This document shows, in pieces, positions 5,952-13,211 of a DNA stretch of 16,454 nucleotides (position 1 is its first letter; the number at the start of each line of letters is the position of its first letter). The stretch is from the NCBI GenBank assembly GCA_020848055.1, contig JADLBB010000114.1, forward strand, positions 1-16,454, given 5' to 3'. A program made the translations under genes and the position numbers. The stretch comes from Chloroflexota bacterium (GTDB lineage Bacteria > Chloroflexota > Limnocylindria > QHBO01). The notes below the pieces were generated by a model. The model saw only the letters and a list, made by a program, of their open reading frames with translations. It did not search any database and was not told the origin of the DNA.

Positions 5952-7295
5952 ATGGAAGCGAAGCAGGTGTGGCGCGCCGCGCTCGGCGAGCTGCAGGTCT
6001 CCCTGTCGCCAGCGAACTTCGAGACCTGGCTCAAGGACACCGAGCTCGCTGAGATCGAGGACAACCGGTACCGCATCAGCGCGCCCAACGGCTTCGCCCG
6101 CGACTGGCTCGACAACCGATATCGCCCCCTGATCAGCCAGACGCTGGCGCGCGTGGTCGGTGGATCGGTCCAGGTCGAGTTCGTGGTAGCCGATGCATCT
6201 GGCCCCGTTCCCGAGCAGGTCGATGACGAGGCGCGGATCGCCATGCCGCCACTGTCGGCCGGCGGCAACGCGATCAACCTCAACAGCCGCTACACGTTCA
6301 GCAACTTCATCGTCGGCTCGGCCAACCGCCTGGCCCACGCGGCGGCCCTCAGTGTCGCGGAACGGCCCGGCCACGCCTACAACCCGCTGTTCCTGTACGG
6401 CGGCGTGGGGCTGGGTAAGACCCACCTGATGCACGCTATCGGCAACGCGGTGGCCGGCAAGTTCCCGCGCAAGCGGATCCTGTACGCGACCAGCGAGAAG
6501 TTCACCAACGACTTCATCAACTCGATCCGCGAGCAGAAGATGGAGGACTTCCGCAACCGGTACCGGCGCATCGACGTGCTGCTCATCGATGACATCCAGT
6601 TCATCGCCGAGCGCGAGCGGACCCAAGAGGAGTTCTTCCACACCTTCAACACCATTCACGAGGCCGGCAAGCAGGTCGTGCTGAGCAGCGACCGCCCACC
6701 CAAGGCCATCACCACGCTCGAGGAGCGCCTGCGCAGCCGGTTCGAGTGGGGCCTGATCGCCGACCTCACGCCACCGGACCTCGAGACGCGCATCGCCATC
6801 CTGCGCAGCAAGGCAGACGATCAGCTGCACCTCATCCCGTCGGAGGTGATCGACTTCATCGCGCGCAAGGTGGTGAGCAACGTCCGCGAGCTCGAGGGTG
6901 CCCTGAACCGGGTGGTGGCGTATGCCTCCATGAGCGGCATGCCGGTCAATATCGAGCTCGCCTCGGCGGTGCTGTCCAACGTGATGTACAACCCGCGCAA
7001 GAAGTCGATCACGCCCCAGCGCATCGTGCGCGCCGTGGCCGACTACTACGGCGTGAACCTGGACCAGTTGCGCTCCTCCAAACGCGACCGGGCCATCGTG
7101 GTGCCGCGCCAGATCGCCATGTTCCTCATCCGCGAGGAGACCGACATCAGCCTGCTGCGCATCGGTGCCGAGCTGGGCGGTCGCGACCACTCGACGGTCC
7201 TGCACGCATGCGACAAGATCGCGCGCGAGCTGAGCGAGAACGACGAGATGCGGCGCGAGATCAGCGCCGTGCGGGAGATGATCTACTCGGAGTGA
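5952..7295 (+). CDS. dnaA: chromosomal replication initiator DnaA
   Basis: 447-aa replication initiator, an AAA+ ATPase that binds DnaA boxes and melts oriC. Domain I is at about 1-75 (VWRAALGELQVSLSPANFETWL) and domain II is a short linker at about 80-108. Domain III starts at NLNSRYTFSNFIVGSANRLA, with Walker A GGVGLGKT at 150-157, Walker B LLIDD at 210-214, sensor segment VVLSSDRPP and the arginine region RLRSRFEWGL. Domain IV (about 350-447) carries the DNA-binding signature GGRDHSTVLHACDKI at 409-423. ATG 5952 is chosen: domain I begins there and GGAGAG lies 10 nt upstream. The frame is open from 5805, but that part is promoter and leader. TTG 5949 is an alternative start. Confidence 0.98.
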   Translation: MEAKQVWRAALGELQVSLSPANFETWLKDTELAEIEDNRYRISAPNGFARDWLDNRYRPLISQTLARVVGGSVQVEFVVADASGPVPEQVDDEARIAMPPLSAGGNAINLNSRYTFSNFIVGSANRLAHAAALSVAERPGHAYNPLFLYGGVGLGKTHLMHAIGNAVAGKFPRKRILYATSEKFTNDFINSIREQKMEDFRNRYRRIDVLLIDDIQFIAERERTQEEFFHTFNTIHEAGKQVVLSSDRPPKAITTLEERLRSRFEWGLIADLTPPDLETRIAILRSKADDQLHLIPSEVIDFIARKVVSNVRELEGALNRVVAYASMSGMPVNIELASAVLSNVMYNPRKKSITPQRIVRAVADYYGVNLDQLRSSKRDRAIVVPRQIAMFLIREETDISLLRIGAELGGRDHSTVLHACDKIARELSENDEMRREISAVREMIYSE

Positions 7296-7330
7296 CCCGG
7301 TGACCATGAGCACCGCGGCAGGCATGGTTT

Positions 7331-7380
7331 CGTGGAAAAGTCGGCCATATTCGTGGATATCTCGAGTTCAGTGTGGACAA
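7331..7380 (-). promoter_or_regulatory. helically phased DnaA-box trio
   Basis: Three 9-mers in the same orientation: CGTGGAAAA (7331-7339), CGTGGATAT (7352-7360) and TGTGGACAA (7372-7380). Read on the minus strand these are TTTTCCACG, ATATCCACG and TTGTCCACA. The last is the high-GC form of the consensus; the others match TTATCCACA at seven of nine. Start-to-start spacing of 21 and 20 bp puts them on one face of the helix. Confidence 0.65.
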
Positions 7381-7535
7381 TCGGCCATGCGCGATCCTCG
7401 CCGGACTACGCTTCGTCCACCGTTTGGACGCAGCGATTCGCCGAATGTCCTCACTGACCGGCGGTGATTCCACAGTCGGCGGGTCGGTTGTCCTCCGGGG
7501 TTCGCCGTGCTCGTCCGTGTTGCGTCGGAGGGTGG

Positions 7536-7553
7536 TTGTGCACAACATCCACA
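7536..7553. promoter_or_regulatory. palindromic DnaA box pair
   Basis: GTTGTGCACAAC (7535-7546) contains overlapping boxes TTGTGCACA (plus, 7536-7544) and TGTGCACAA (minus, 7537-7545). ACATCCACA (7545-7553) is a further seven-of-nine match abutting it. Confidence 0.6.
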
Positions 7554-7619
7554 CCCCTACGGAGGGACGACTACGGATGAGTATCCTTATGACAATACCG
7601 AGGGAAGGATCGGGCCCAG

Positions 7620-7629
7620 CGTGGATATC
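7620..7629 (-). repeat. second copy of CGTGGATATC (DnaA-box-like)
   Basis: The 10-mer CGTGGATATC at 7620-7629 repeats exactly the one at 7352-7361. It is 33 bp before dnaN and may be a weak DnaA site linking origin binding to dnaN expression. Confidence 0.45.
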
Positions 7630-7662
7630 GGTCCGTCGCTCATACCAGGAGATGAGGGTCGC

Positions 7663-8793
7663 ATGAACGTCTCGGTGATGCAGGAGAACCTGGCGCGCGG
7701 TCTCCAGATGGTCAGCCGCGCGGTGAGCAGCCGCGCGACCCTGCCGGTGCTCGCCAATGTCCTGCTCAAGACCGAGTCCTCGGGCTTGAAGCTGACCGCA
7801 ACCAACCTGGAGATCGGCATCAACTGCTGGGTGCCAGGCAAGGTCGAGACCGAGGGTGAGATCACCGTCCCGGCGCGCCTGCTGACCGACCTGGTCGCCT
7901 CGCTGCCCAACCGGCGGATCGACCTGGTGCTGTCGCCCAAGGATCGCACGCTCAAGGTGACCTGCGGCAATAACCGCTCCAGCATCAAGGGCATCGAGGC
8001 CGACGAGTTCCCGGTCGTGGCCGCCATCGGCGAGTCGCCGGCCACCAGCGTCGATGCCAGGGCGCTGCGCGAGGCGCTCGGAGAGGTCGTCTTTGCCGCC
8101 GCCAGCGACGAGGCCAGGCCGATCCTGACGGGCGTGCTGACCAAGCTGGACGGATCGACCATGACATTGGCCGCGGCGGACAACTATCGCATCGCGGTCC
8201 GCAGCCTAGTGCTCGACAGGCCGGTGTCGCCCGAGATGGTGATCGTCGTGCCAGGGCGCTCGTATGCCGAGCTCATGCGCATCCTGCCCGATGCCGAGGC
8301 GTCGATCGACATCACCGTGACGCCGAACAAGAGCCAGGTGCTGTTCCACATAGAGGGCGTCGACCTCGTCAGCCGGCTGATCGAGGGCCAGTTTCCCAAC
8401 TACGAGCCGGTCATCCCGACCTCGCACTCGTCGCGTGCGGTGGTGGACCGTGAGACCCTCCTGGCCGGCGCGCGCCGTGCCAGCATCTTCGCCCGCGATA
8501 GCGCCAACATCGTCAAGATCGAGCTGGGCGCCGATGGTGGCGACGGGGCGGGCCTGTCCATCACTGCGCACGCCGCCGACGTCGGCGACAACGCCGACAC
8601 GATCGAGGCCCACATCGAGGGATCCCCGACCACCATCGCGTTCAACGCCCGCTACCTGATCGATGTGCTCGGCGCGCTCGGAGCCGAGGAGGCCGCGCTG
8701 GAGCTGTCCGGGCCGCTGGCGCCGGGCGTCATCCGCGGCATCGGCAAGGACGACTACGTCCACGTCATCATGCCGGTGCGCACGGCGTCCTGA
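7663..8793 (+). CDS. dnaN: DNA polymerase III beta sliding clamp
   Basis: 376-aa beta clamp that encircles DNA and tethers polymerase III and other replication and repair proteins. Three repeated clamp domains are visible: domain 1 at about 1-120 (MNVSVMQENLARGLQMVSRAVSSRATLPVLANVLLKT..LEIGI), domain 2 at about 128-250 (RPILTGVLTKLDG..AADNYRIAVRS) and domain 3 to the end (FPNYEPVIPT, then FNARYLIDVLGAL), closing with YVHVIMPVR as in the family. ATG 7663 is chosen because the clamp begins there and GGAGATGAGGG lies just upstream. The frame is open from 7507, but that upstream part is origin DNA with no similarity. It is followed after 8 bp by recF. Confidence 0.98.
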   Translation: MNVSVMQENLARGLQMVSRAVSSRATLPVLANVLLKTESSGLKLTATNLEIGINCWVPGKVETEGEITVPARLLTDLVASLPNRRIDLVLSPKDRTLKVTCGNNRSSIKGIEADEFPVVAAIGESPATSVDARALREALGEVVFAAASDEARPILTGVLTKLDGSTMTLAAADNYRIAVRSLVLDRPVSPEMVIVVPGRSYAELMRILPDAEASIDITVTPNKSQVLFHIEGVDLVSRLIEGQFPNYEPVIPTSHSSRAVVDRETLLAGARRASIFARDSANIVKIELGADGGDGAGLSITAHAADVGDNADTIEAHIEGSPTTIAFNARYLIDVLGALGAEEAALELSGPLAPGVIRGIGKDDYVHVIMPVRTAS

Positions 8794-8801
8794 CCGCCGG
8801 T

Positions 8802-10019
8802 ATGGCGCTGTCAATGGCGCCGCTCGATCCGTTGCAGCGGGCGTCGCTGGCCGTGAGCAGGGTGCGCTTGACCGACTTCCGCAGCCACGAGTGCACCGAG
8901 ATCGTCCCGGACCCGGCGCTGACGGTCATCTCCGGTCCGAACGGAACCGGCAAGACCAACCTGCTCGAGGCGATTCACGTGGCCATCACCGGTCGGTCGC
9001 ACCGGGCGGCGGTCGATTCGGACCTGGTGCGACACGGCGCTGGCTTCGCTCGCGTGGAGGTCGAGGTGGGGGGCGGGACCGCGGCGGGAGGGGCGAGCAT
9101 CGAACTGGTCCTGCCGGGCGCGGATCCGCCGCCGGGCGTTCGCAAGCGCCTGACCGTCAACGGGGTGGCGCGGCGGGCATCGAGCGTGGCCGACACGGCG
9201 CGCGCGGTCCTGTTCCGCCCGGAGGAGATGCACCTGCTGGTAGGGTCGCCGGCGGAGCGACGCCGGTTCCTCGACGGCATCGTGGCCCAGCGCGACCGTG
9301 GCGCCGCCCGCGCGCTGGTGGAGCTCGCGCGTGTCCTGGCCCAGCGCAACGCACTCCTGCGCGCCATCCGGGCCGGGGAAGCGGCAGTGGACAGCCTGGC
9401 CTTCTGGGACGAGCGGCTGGCCGTCAGCGGCGCCACGGTCATGCGTGCCCGGCTCGGCGTGGTGGCCGAACTGGCCGGGCGTATCGGGGCGCTGCACGAC
9501 GCGGTCGCCGCCCCGGACGAGCGCGGCGCGTCGGTGGAACTGTCGTACGTCGACAGTCTCAAGGAGGCGTGGCCCGGTCGCGGACCGGCTTCGGGCCGCC
9601 TGCCGCCGCCCGACGAGCTGGAGGCGGCGTACCGGCGCCGCATGGTCGACGTCCGCCAGCGCGAGGCGTGGAACGGGGTCAGCCTGGTCGGTCCGCAACG
9701 CGACGACCTTCGGGCCGAGCTGCAGGGGCGCGACGTGGCCGCGCATGCCAGCCGCGGCCAGCAGCGCACCATCATCCTGGCCCTCAAGCTGGCCGAAACG
9801 GACCTGCTGGCGGCCGATGGCCCACGCCCGGTCCTCCTCCTCGACGACGTGTTCAGCGAACTGGACCCCGCGCGCGCCGGACGCCTGTTCGACCTGCTGG
9901 CAGGCCGCGGACAGTCGATCCTGACCACGGCCGACCCGTGGGCCGCCCCCGCCGGCGGGCGGACCGCCGCGGTGTGGGGCTTCGTCGACGGCAGGCTCGA
10001 GCGGACGGACGGCGGGTGA
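8802..10019 (+). CDS. recF: DNA replication and repair protein RecF
   Basis: 405-aa SMC-like ABC ATPase that, with RecO and RecR, loads RecA at single-strand gaps. It has the RecF start VSRVRLTDFRSHECTEI, Walker A GPNGTGKT at 45-52, the FRPEEMHLLVGSPAERRRFLD segment, the ABC signature SRGQQRT at 317-323 and Walker B LLLDD at 345-349, followed by VFSELD. The C-terminus ends with a short GRLE. No good ribosome-binding site precedes ATG 8802; ATG 8814 or GTG 8852 (the V of VSRVRL) are possible alternatives. The stop overlaps the next start as TGATG, and the gene is 8 bp after dnaN, so the trio is probably co-transcribed. Confidence 0.96.
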   Translation: MALSMAPLDPLQRASLAVSRVRLTDFRSHECTEIVPDPALTVISGPNGTGKTNLLEAIHVAITGRSHRAAVDSDLVRHGAGFARVEVEVGGGTAAGGASIELVLPGADPPPGVRKRLTVNGVARRASSVADTARAVLFRPEEMHLLVGSPAERRRFLDGIVAQRDRGAARALVELARVLAQRNALLRAIRAGEAAVDSLAFWDERLAVSGATVMRARLGVVAELAGRIGALHDAVAAPDERGASVELSYVDSLKEAWPGRGPASGRLPPPDELEAAYRRRMVDVRQREAWNGVSLVGPQRDDLRAELQGRDVAAHASRGQQRTIILALKLAETDLLAADGPRPVLLLDDVFSELDPARAGRLFDLLAGRGQSILTTADPWAAPAGGRTAAVWGFVDGRLERTDGG

Positions 10020-10369
10020 TGGGCAACCGATCGGACGCGGCGGCCGCGATCCAGCGCGTCCTCTCGGGCGCCATGGGTCCGGGCGGCGCCACGCAGCTGG
10101 CCATCGCCCAGGTGCGCCTGGCATGGAGCGAGGTCGTCAGCGAGGCCGGCCTCGAGCGCGGCCCGATGCACAGCCGGGTGGTGCGCGTCAGCGGCGGCAC
10201 CGCCCACGTGGCGGCGTCGGATTCGATCCTGGCGCAGGAGCTCTCCCTGCGCGCCGATGCGCTGGCCTGGGCGGTCAACCAGCGCATGCACGGCCGCCCG
10301 GGGGCGACCATCGAACTGCGCCGGGTGGCCGTATCGGTGGATCGAGCCGGCAGCGGCCCGTCCATATAA
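10019..10369 (+). CDS. dciA: DciA/DUF721-like protein
   Basis: 116-aa small basic protein matching the DUF721/DciA type by size, place and pattern. An N-terminal helix (AAAAIQRVLSGAM) is followed by LAIAQVRLAWSEVVSEAGLERG, then beta strands VVRVSGGTAHVAASDSILAQELSLRADALAWAVNQ. DciA loads or regulates DnaB helicase in bacteria lacking DnaC/DnaI, and DUF721 genes typically follow recF in high-GC genomes. ATG 10019 overlaps the recF TGA (TGATG), so translation is probably coupled. The family has low sequence conservation and the call rests partly on position. The TAA stop sits inside a TATAAT that may be the next gene's promoter. Confidence 0.85.
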   Translation: MGNRSDAAAAIQRVLSGAMGPGGATQLAIAQVRLAWSEVVSEAGLERGPMHSRVVRVSGGTAHVAASDSILAQELSLRADALAWAVNQRMHGRPGATIELRRVAVSVDRAGSGPSI

Positions 10370-10370
10370 T
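10365..10370 (+). promoter_or_regulatory. possible -10 element for the PPM-like gene
   Basis: A perfect TATAAT at 10365-10370 spans the dciA stop codon. Predicted start is near 10377, 28 nt before ATG 10405. No convincing -35 is seen 16-18 bp upstream. Confidence 0.45.
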
Positions 10371-10404
10371 CGAGGGCACCTTCCACAGCAGCCCGGCGAC
10401 GACC

Positions 10405-12630
10405 ATGAGCCAACGCCTCGCGACACGCATAGGCCTTCCGTCTCCTGACGAGAGATCCGCCGACTCCCACGACGTCGTCGCGTTTCACGAGCCGGCCATC
10501 GGCGCCGAGGCGCGCACCAAGGGAAGCCTGTTCCTGCTGGCGCAACTGAGCGGCGGCAGCCCTCCCCTGGTCGCCGCTGCCCGCGAGGTCCTCGCAGCCA
10601 TCGAGCGCGACTACTACTACGACCTGTCCGGCGGGGTCACGGTGGCCCTGGCCAGGGCCGTGGCGGCGGCCAACCGGCGCGTGTATCACCAGCGGCGCCG
10701 GCTGGGCATCCCACGGCGTAGCGGCATCGGTGTCGTGGCGGTCGTGATCCTGGGGCGCCTGGCCCACGTCGCCAGGCTGGGCCCGGCCAGCGCGGTGGTG
10801 GTACGCGAGGGCCGCATGTACGAGGTCCCGCCGCCACCGGCGGTGGCCGAGGAGGATCCCCGCGTGCGCCAGCGCCGCGTGGCAGCCACGCTGGGCGAGT
10901 CGCTCGAGGTCGAGCCGTATGCCTGGCAGGGCTCGATCGCGGCCGGCGATCGGATCTGCCTCGTCAGTCGCAACCTGGCGCAGACGGTGGGCGCGACCGA
11001 GTTGCGGGCGGCGCTGGCCGACAAGCGGCCGGCCCAGGCGGTCGAGCACATCCAGCGCCTGTTCTCCATCCGAGGCGGATCGGGGTCCGACGGGATCATG
11101 GCCATCGAGATCGACGAGGTCAGCCCGACCGCCACGGTTCACCAGCTCGAGCCGGTCTGGCCGGCCGAGCCGTTCGCCGGGCTCCCGGACCAGAGCCCGG
11201 TGCCCCTGGCCGATGCCATCGGGCGCGGGTTGCACCGCGCCGAGGACGCGGCCGATGAAGCGCGCTCCGCGGTCGGTCGCGGGGTGTTGACCGTGCTGTC
11301 GTGGATCCTCGCCTTCGTGCCGCATCGCGGGCCGGAGTATCCGCAGCGCATCGTGCGCACCGCCGAGCGCGACGCCGGCCGCCGCCGCCGCCTGGGGCTG
11401 CTGGGGATGGCCGGCGTGGCAGGCATCCTGGCGATCGGCGCATCGGTTGCGGCATTGCCGTCCGCGAAACCGACCGAGGCGATCCCGCGCGCCTCGACCG
11501 CACGCCAGGCTATCGCCGAGGCCGTGGAGCTGGTCGAGACGGTGGACGAGCGCGTGGATGGCGCCGACCTGCTGGACCGTGACCCGCAGCGCGCTGCCGG
11601 CCTCCTGGCCGATGCGACCGCGGCGGTCGAGCGTGCCGCCGGTGTCGGCGTGTCGCGGACCCAGCTCGCCCCGATCCAGGGCCGGATCGACGATCGCCTC
11701 GACGACCTGTACCTCGTAAGTCGCGTCGACCGGGCCGAGGTCGTCGCCGACCTGGGTGCCGCCTTCGAGGCGCTGGATCCGACCGACATGGTGGCCGCCA
11801 GCGACGGGTCGCTGTGGATCATCGACGACGGACGCGGGCGCGTGATCCGGGTGGACCCGGCCGATGGCTCGACCGAGGTCGTCATGCGCGCCGGGCAGGC
11901 GCTGGAATCGGGCCTCGAGCCCGCGGCGCCGTGGTTGATCGCGACGGCCGCCACCGACGTGGTCGTCATCGATCGCGCTCGCACCGCGTGGCGCATCGAC
12001 CTGGTCGAGCGCGTGCCACGCCCGATGCCGATCAACGGGCTGGACCGGCTCAGCTCGGCCACGACGCTGATCGCGGCGCTCCAGCACCGTCCGCCGCTCG
12101 AGATCTTCAACCTGTACGTGGTCGACCCCGCCACCGGCGTCATCGACCGCTGGAGCCCACCCGCGGTCATCCCGGTCACCTTCCCCGATCCGCCGGTCGA
12201 CTACCTGGGCGAGGCGCCGGATCTCGATCCGCGTACCGCCCGCGACCTGCGGGTGGACGTCAACGCCTGGCTGCTGCACGCGTCCACGGTGACGCGCGTC
12301 GACTTCGGCCTGCCCGCCGACCAGGCCGACTACTCGCTCGACCCGCCCCCCGATGCCGCCATCCGTCCGTCGCTCGACTACCGGCTGCTCGATGGCGCGA
12401 CGGTCGGCGCGCGCGAGCTGCTGTACGTGTACGACGCGGCGAACCACCGGATCATCGCCTTCCAGCGCGCCGATGGATCGTTCGTGCGCCAGTGGATCGC
12501 GGCCGCCTCGGGCCCGGGTGCCGGACTGCTCGACGACGTTCGGGCCATGTGGGTGACCTCGGTCGCGGATGGCCCGCCGGCCGCCTACCTGCTCACCGCC
12601 GACGGTGTGCTCCGCCTCGTCCTGGACTGA
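10405..12630 (+). CDS. PPM-like pseudophosphatase with TM helix and NHL-like propeller
   Basis: 741-aa three-part protein. Residues about 25-240 keep the frame of a PP2C/PPM Ser/Thr phosphatase, but the motif positions are altered: the usual VADGMGG is LAQLSGG (45-51), VGDSRAY is VARLGPASA, CSDGL is VSRNL (187-191) and the last D(N)IT is SDGIM (228-232). All metal-binding Asp are gone, so it should not be a phosphatase; a binding or sensor role is more likely. Residues about 329-350 form one TM helix preceded by RRRR, placing the N-terminus inside. Residues about 365-440 are helical. Residues about 458-741 are probably extracytoplasmic, with propeller-like repeats such as DGSLWIIDDGRGRVIRVDP and LLYVYDAANHRIIAFQRADG (NHL style). 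ATG 10405 has no strong ribosome-binding site. It is adjacent to dciA but unrelated to replication. Confidence 0.8.
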   Translation: MSQRLATRIGLPSPDERSADSHDVVAFHEPAIGAEARTKGSLFLLAQLSGGSPPLVAAAREVLAAIERDYYYDLSGGVTVALARAVAAANRRVYHQRRRLGIPRRSGIGVVAVVILGRLAHVARLGPASAVVVREGRMYEVPPPPAVAEEDPRVRQRRVAATLGESLEVEPYAWQGSIAAGDRICLVSRNLAQTVGATELRAALADKRPAQAVEHIQRLFSIRGGSGSDGIMAIEIDEVSPTATVHQLEPVWPAEPFAGLPDQSPVPLADAIGRGLHRAEDAADEARSAVGRGVLTVLSWILAFVPHRGPEYPQRIVRTAERDAGRRRRLGLLGMAGVAGILAIGASVAALPSAKPTEAIPRASTARQAIAEAVELVETVDERVDGADLLDRDPQRAAGLLADATAAVERAAGVGVSRTQLAPIQGRIDDRLDDLYLVSRVDRAEVVADLGAAFEALDPTDMVAASDGSLWIIDDGRGRVIRVDPADGSTEVVMRAGQALESGLEPAAPWLIATAATDVVVIDRARTAWRIDLVERVPRPMPINGLDRLSSATTLIAALQHRPPLEIFNLYVVDPATGVIDRWSPPAVIPVTFPDPPVDYLGEAPDLDPRTARDLRVDVNAWLLHASTVTRVDFGLPADQADYSLDPPPDAAIRPSLDYRLLDGATVGARELLYVYDAANHRIIAFQRADGSFVRQWIAAASGPGAGLLDDVRAMWVTSVADGPPAAYLLTADGVLRLVLD

Positions 12631-12638
12631 CCGAACGC

Positions 12639-12644
12639 TAGAAT
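12639..12644 (+). promoter_or_regulatory. -10 element of the DUF151 gene (leaderless arrangement)
   Basis: TAGAAT at 12639-12644 ends 6 bp before ATG 12651, so transcription would begin at or next to the A of the start codon. No Shine-Dalgarno sequence precedes the ATG and no clear -35 was found. Confidence 0.5.
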
Positions 12645-12650
12645 CGATCC

Positions 12651-13184
12651 ATGGTCCGGTTGGTCGAGATGGTCGTCGAGAGCGTGCGCGTGCACATGCT
12701 GTCGAGCCAGCACGTCGTGATCCTCAAGGAGTCCGATCGGGACCGGTACCTGCCGATCTGGATCGGCTCCGATGTCGCCAACGCCATCGCCATGAAGCTG
12801 CAGGGCCTCTCCGCCGAGCGACCGTTGACCCACGATCTGATGGTCAGCGTGCTCGGCGCGCTCGGCTCGACGCTCAGCCGGGTCGTCGTCACCCACGTTG
12901 CCGAGGGCACGTTCCACGCCCGGCTGTATCTGGAGACCGCGGCGGGCGACGAGACCGAGGTCGACTCGCGCACGTCGGACGCCATCGCCGTCGCGGTGCG
13001 CACCGGCTCGCCGATCTACGCCGACGAGCGGGTGCTGGACGAGGCCGGCGTCGAGCCCGATGGCAGCGACGAGGCCAGCGCCGCCGACGAAGAGCGCCTC
13101 GACATGTTCCGCGAGTTCGTCAACTCGCTCGACGTGGATCTGCCCGGCCAGGGCGAAGGCAGCGGACCGTCCCCGGAGTCCTGA
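12651..13184 (+). CDS. bifunctional nuclease family protein (DUF151/BFN)
   Basis: 177-aa protein of the bifunctional-nuclease (DUF151) family, found widely in bacteria and plants; plant members have reported RNase and DNase activity, while bacterial roles are mostly unproven. The family pattern is strong: RYLPIWIGSDVANAIAMKL at 32-50, RPLTHDLMVSVL at 57-68, VAEGTFHARLYLE at 83-95, and EVDSRTSDAIAVAVRTGSPIYADERVL at 103-129. The C-terminal 45 residues are acidic and probably disordered. It starts 20 bp after the previous stop with its own -10 element, so it may be transcribed alone. It converges on the GT2 gene across a GC hairpin. Confidence 0.93.
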   Translation: MVRLVEMVVESVRVHMLSSQHVVILKESDRDRYLPIWIGSDVANAIAMKLQGLSAERPLTHDLMVSVLGALGSTLSRVVVTHVAEGTFHARLYLETAAGDETEVDSRTSDAIAVAVRTGSPIYADERVLDEAGVEPDGSDEASAADEERLDMFREFVNSLDVDLPGQGEGSGPSPES

Positions 13185-13185
13185 G

Positions 13186-13202
13186 CGCCCGGGTCCCGGG
13201 CG
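13186..13202. terminator. GC-rich palindrome between convergent genes
   Basis: CGCCCGGG (13186-13193) and CCCGGGCG (13195-13202) form a perfect inverted repeat around T13194; a realistic fold is a 6-bp stem with a 5-nt loop. It starts 2 bp after the DUF151 stop and ends 10 bp before the GT2 stop. No T-tract on either side, but the position fits a bidirectional terminator. Confidence 0.5.
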
Positions 13203-13211
13203 GTCCGGCGG

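Larger units (their letters stand above)
7296..7662. other. probable replication origin oriC
   Basis: The 367-bp gap between dnaA and dnaN is the usual origin site in many high-GC and Gram-positive-like bacteria. It holds one 8-of-9 or better DnaA box (TGTGGACAA, 7372-7380), a palindromic pair TTGTGCACA/TGTGCACAA (7536-7545) and several seven-of-nine relatives. A relatively A/T-rich patch, about two thirds A/T, lies at 7576-7596 and may serve as the unwinding element. A CGTCCA/TGGACG inverted repeat lies at 7414-7430. No coding frame here has start-site or family support. Origin function is inferred from location and boxes. Confidence 0.75.

Noticed and set aside
5898..7325. 475-codon minus-strand open frame opposite dnaA
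   Set aside because: Antisense shadow of a well-conserved gene; no independent evidence.
9853..12447. 864-codon minus-strand open frame opposite recF, dciA and the PPM-like gene
   Set aside because: Composition is antisense-like (His/Arg/Gln/Gly), with no start signal or domain, and the plus-strand genes have motifs.
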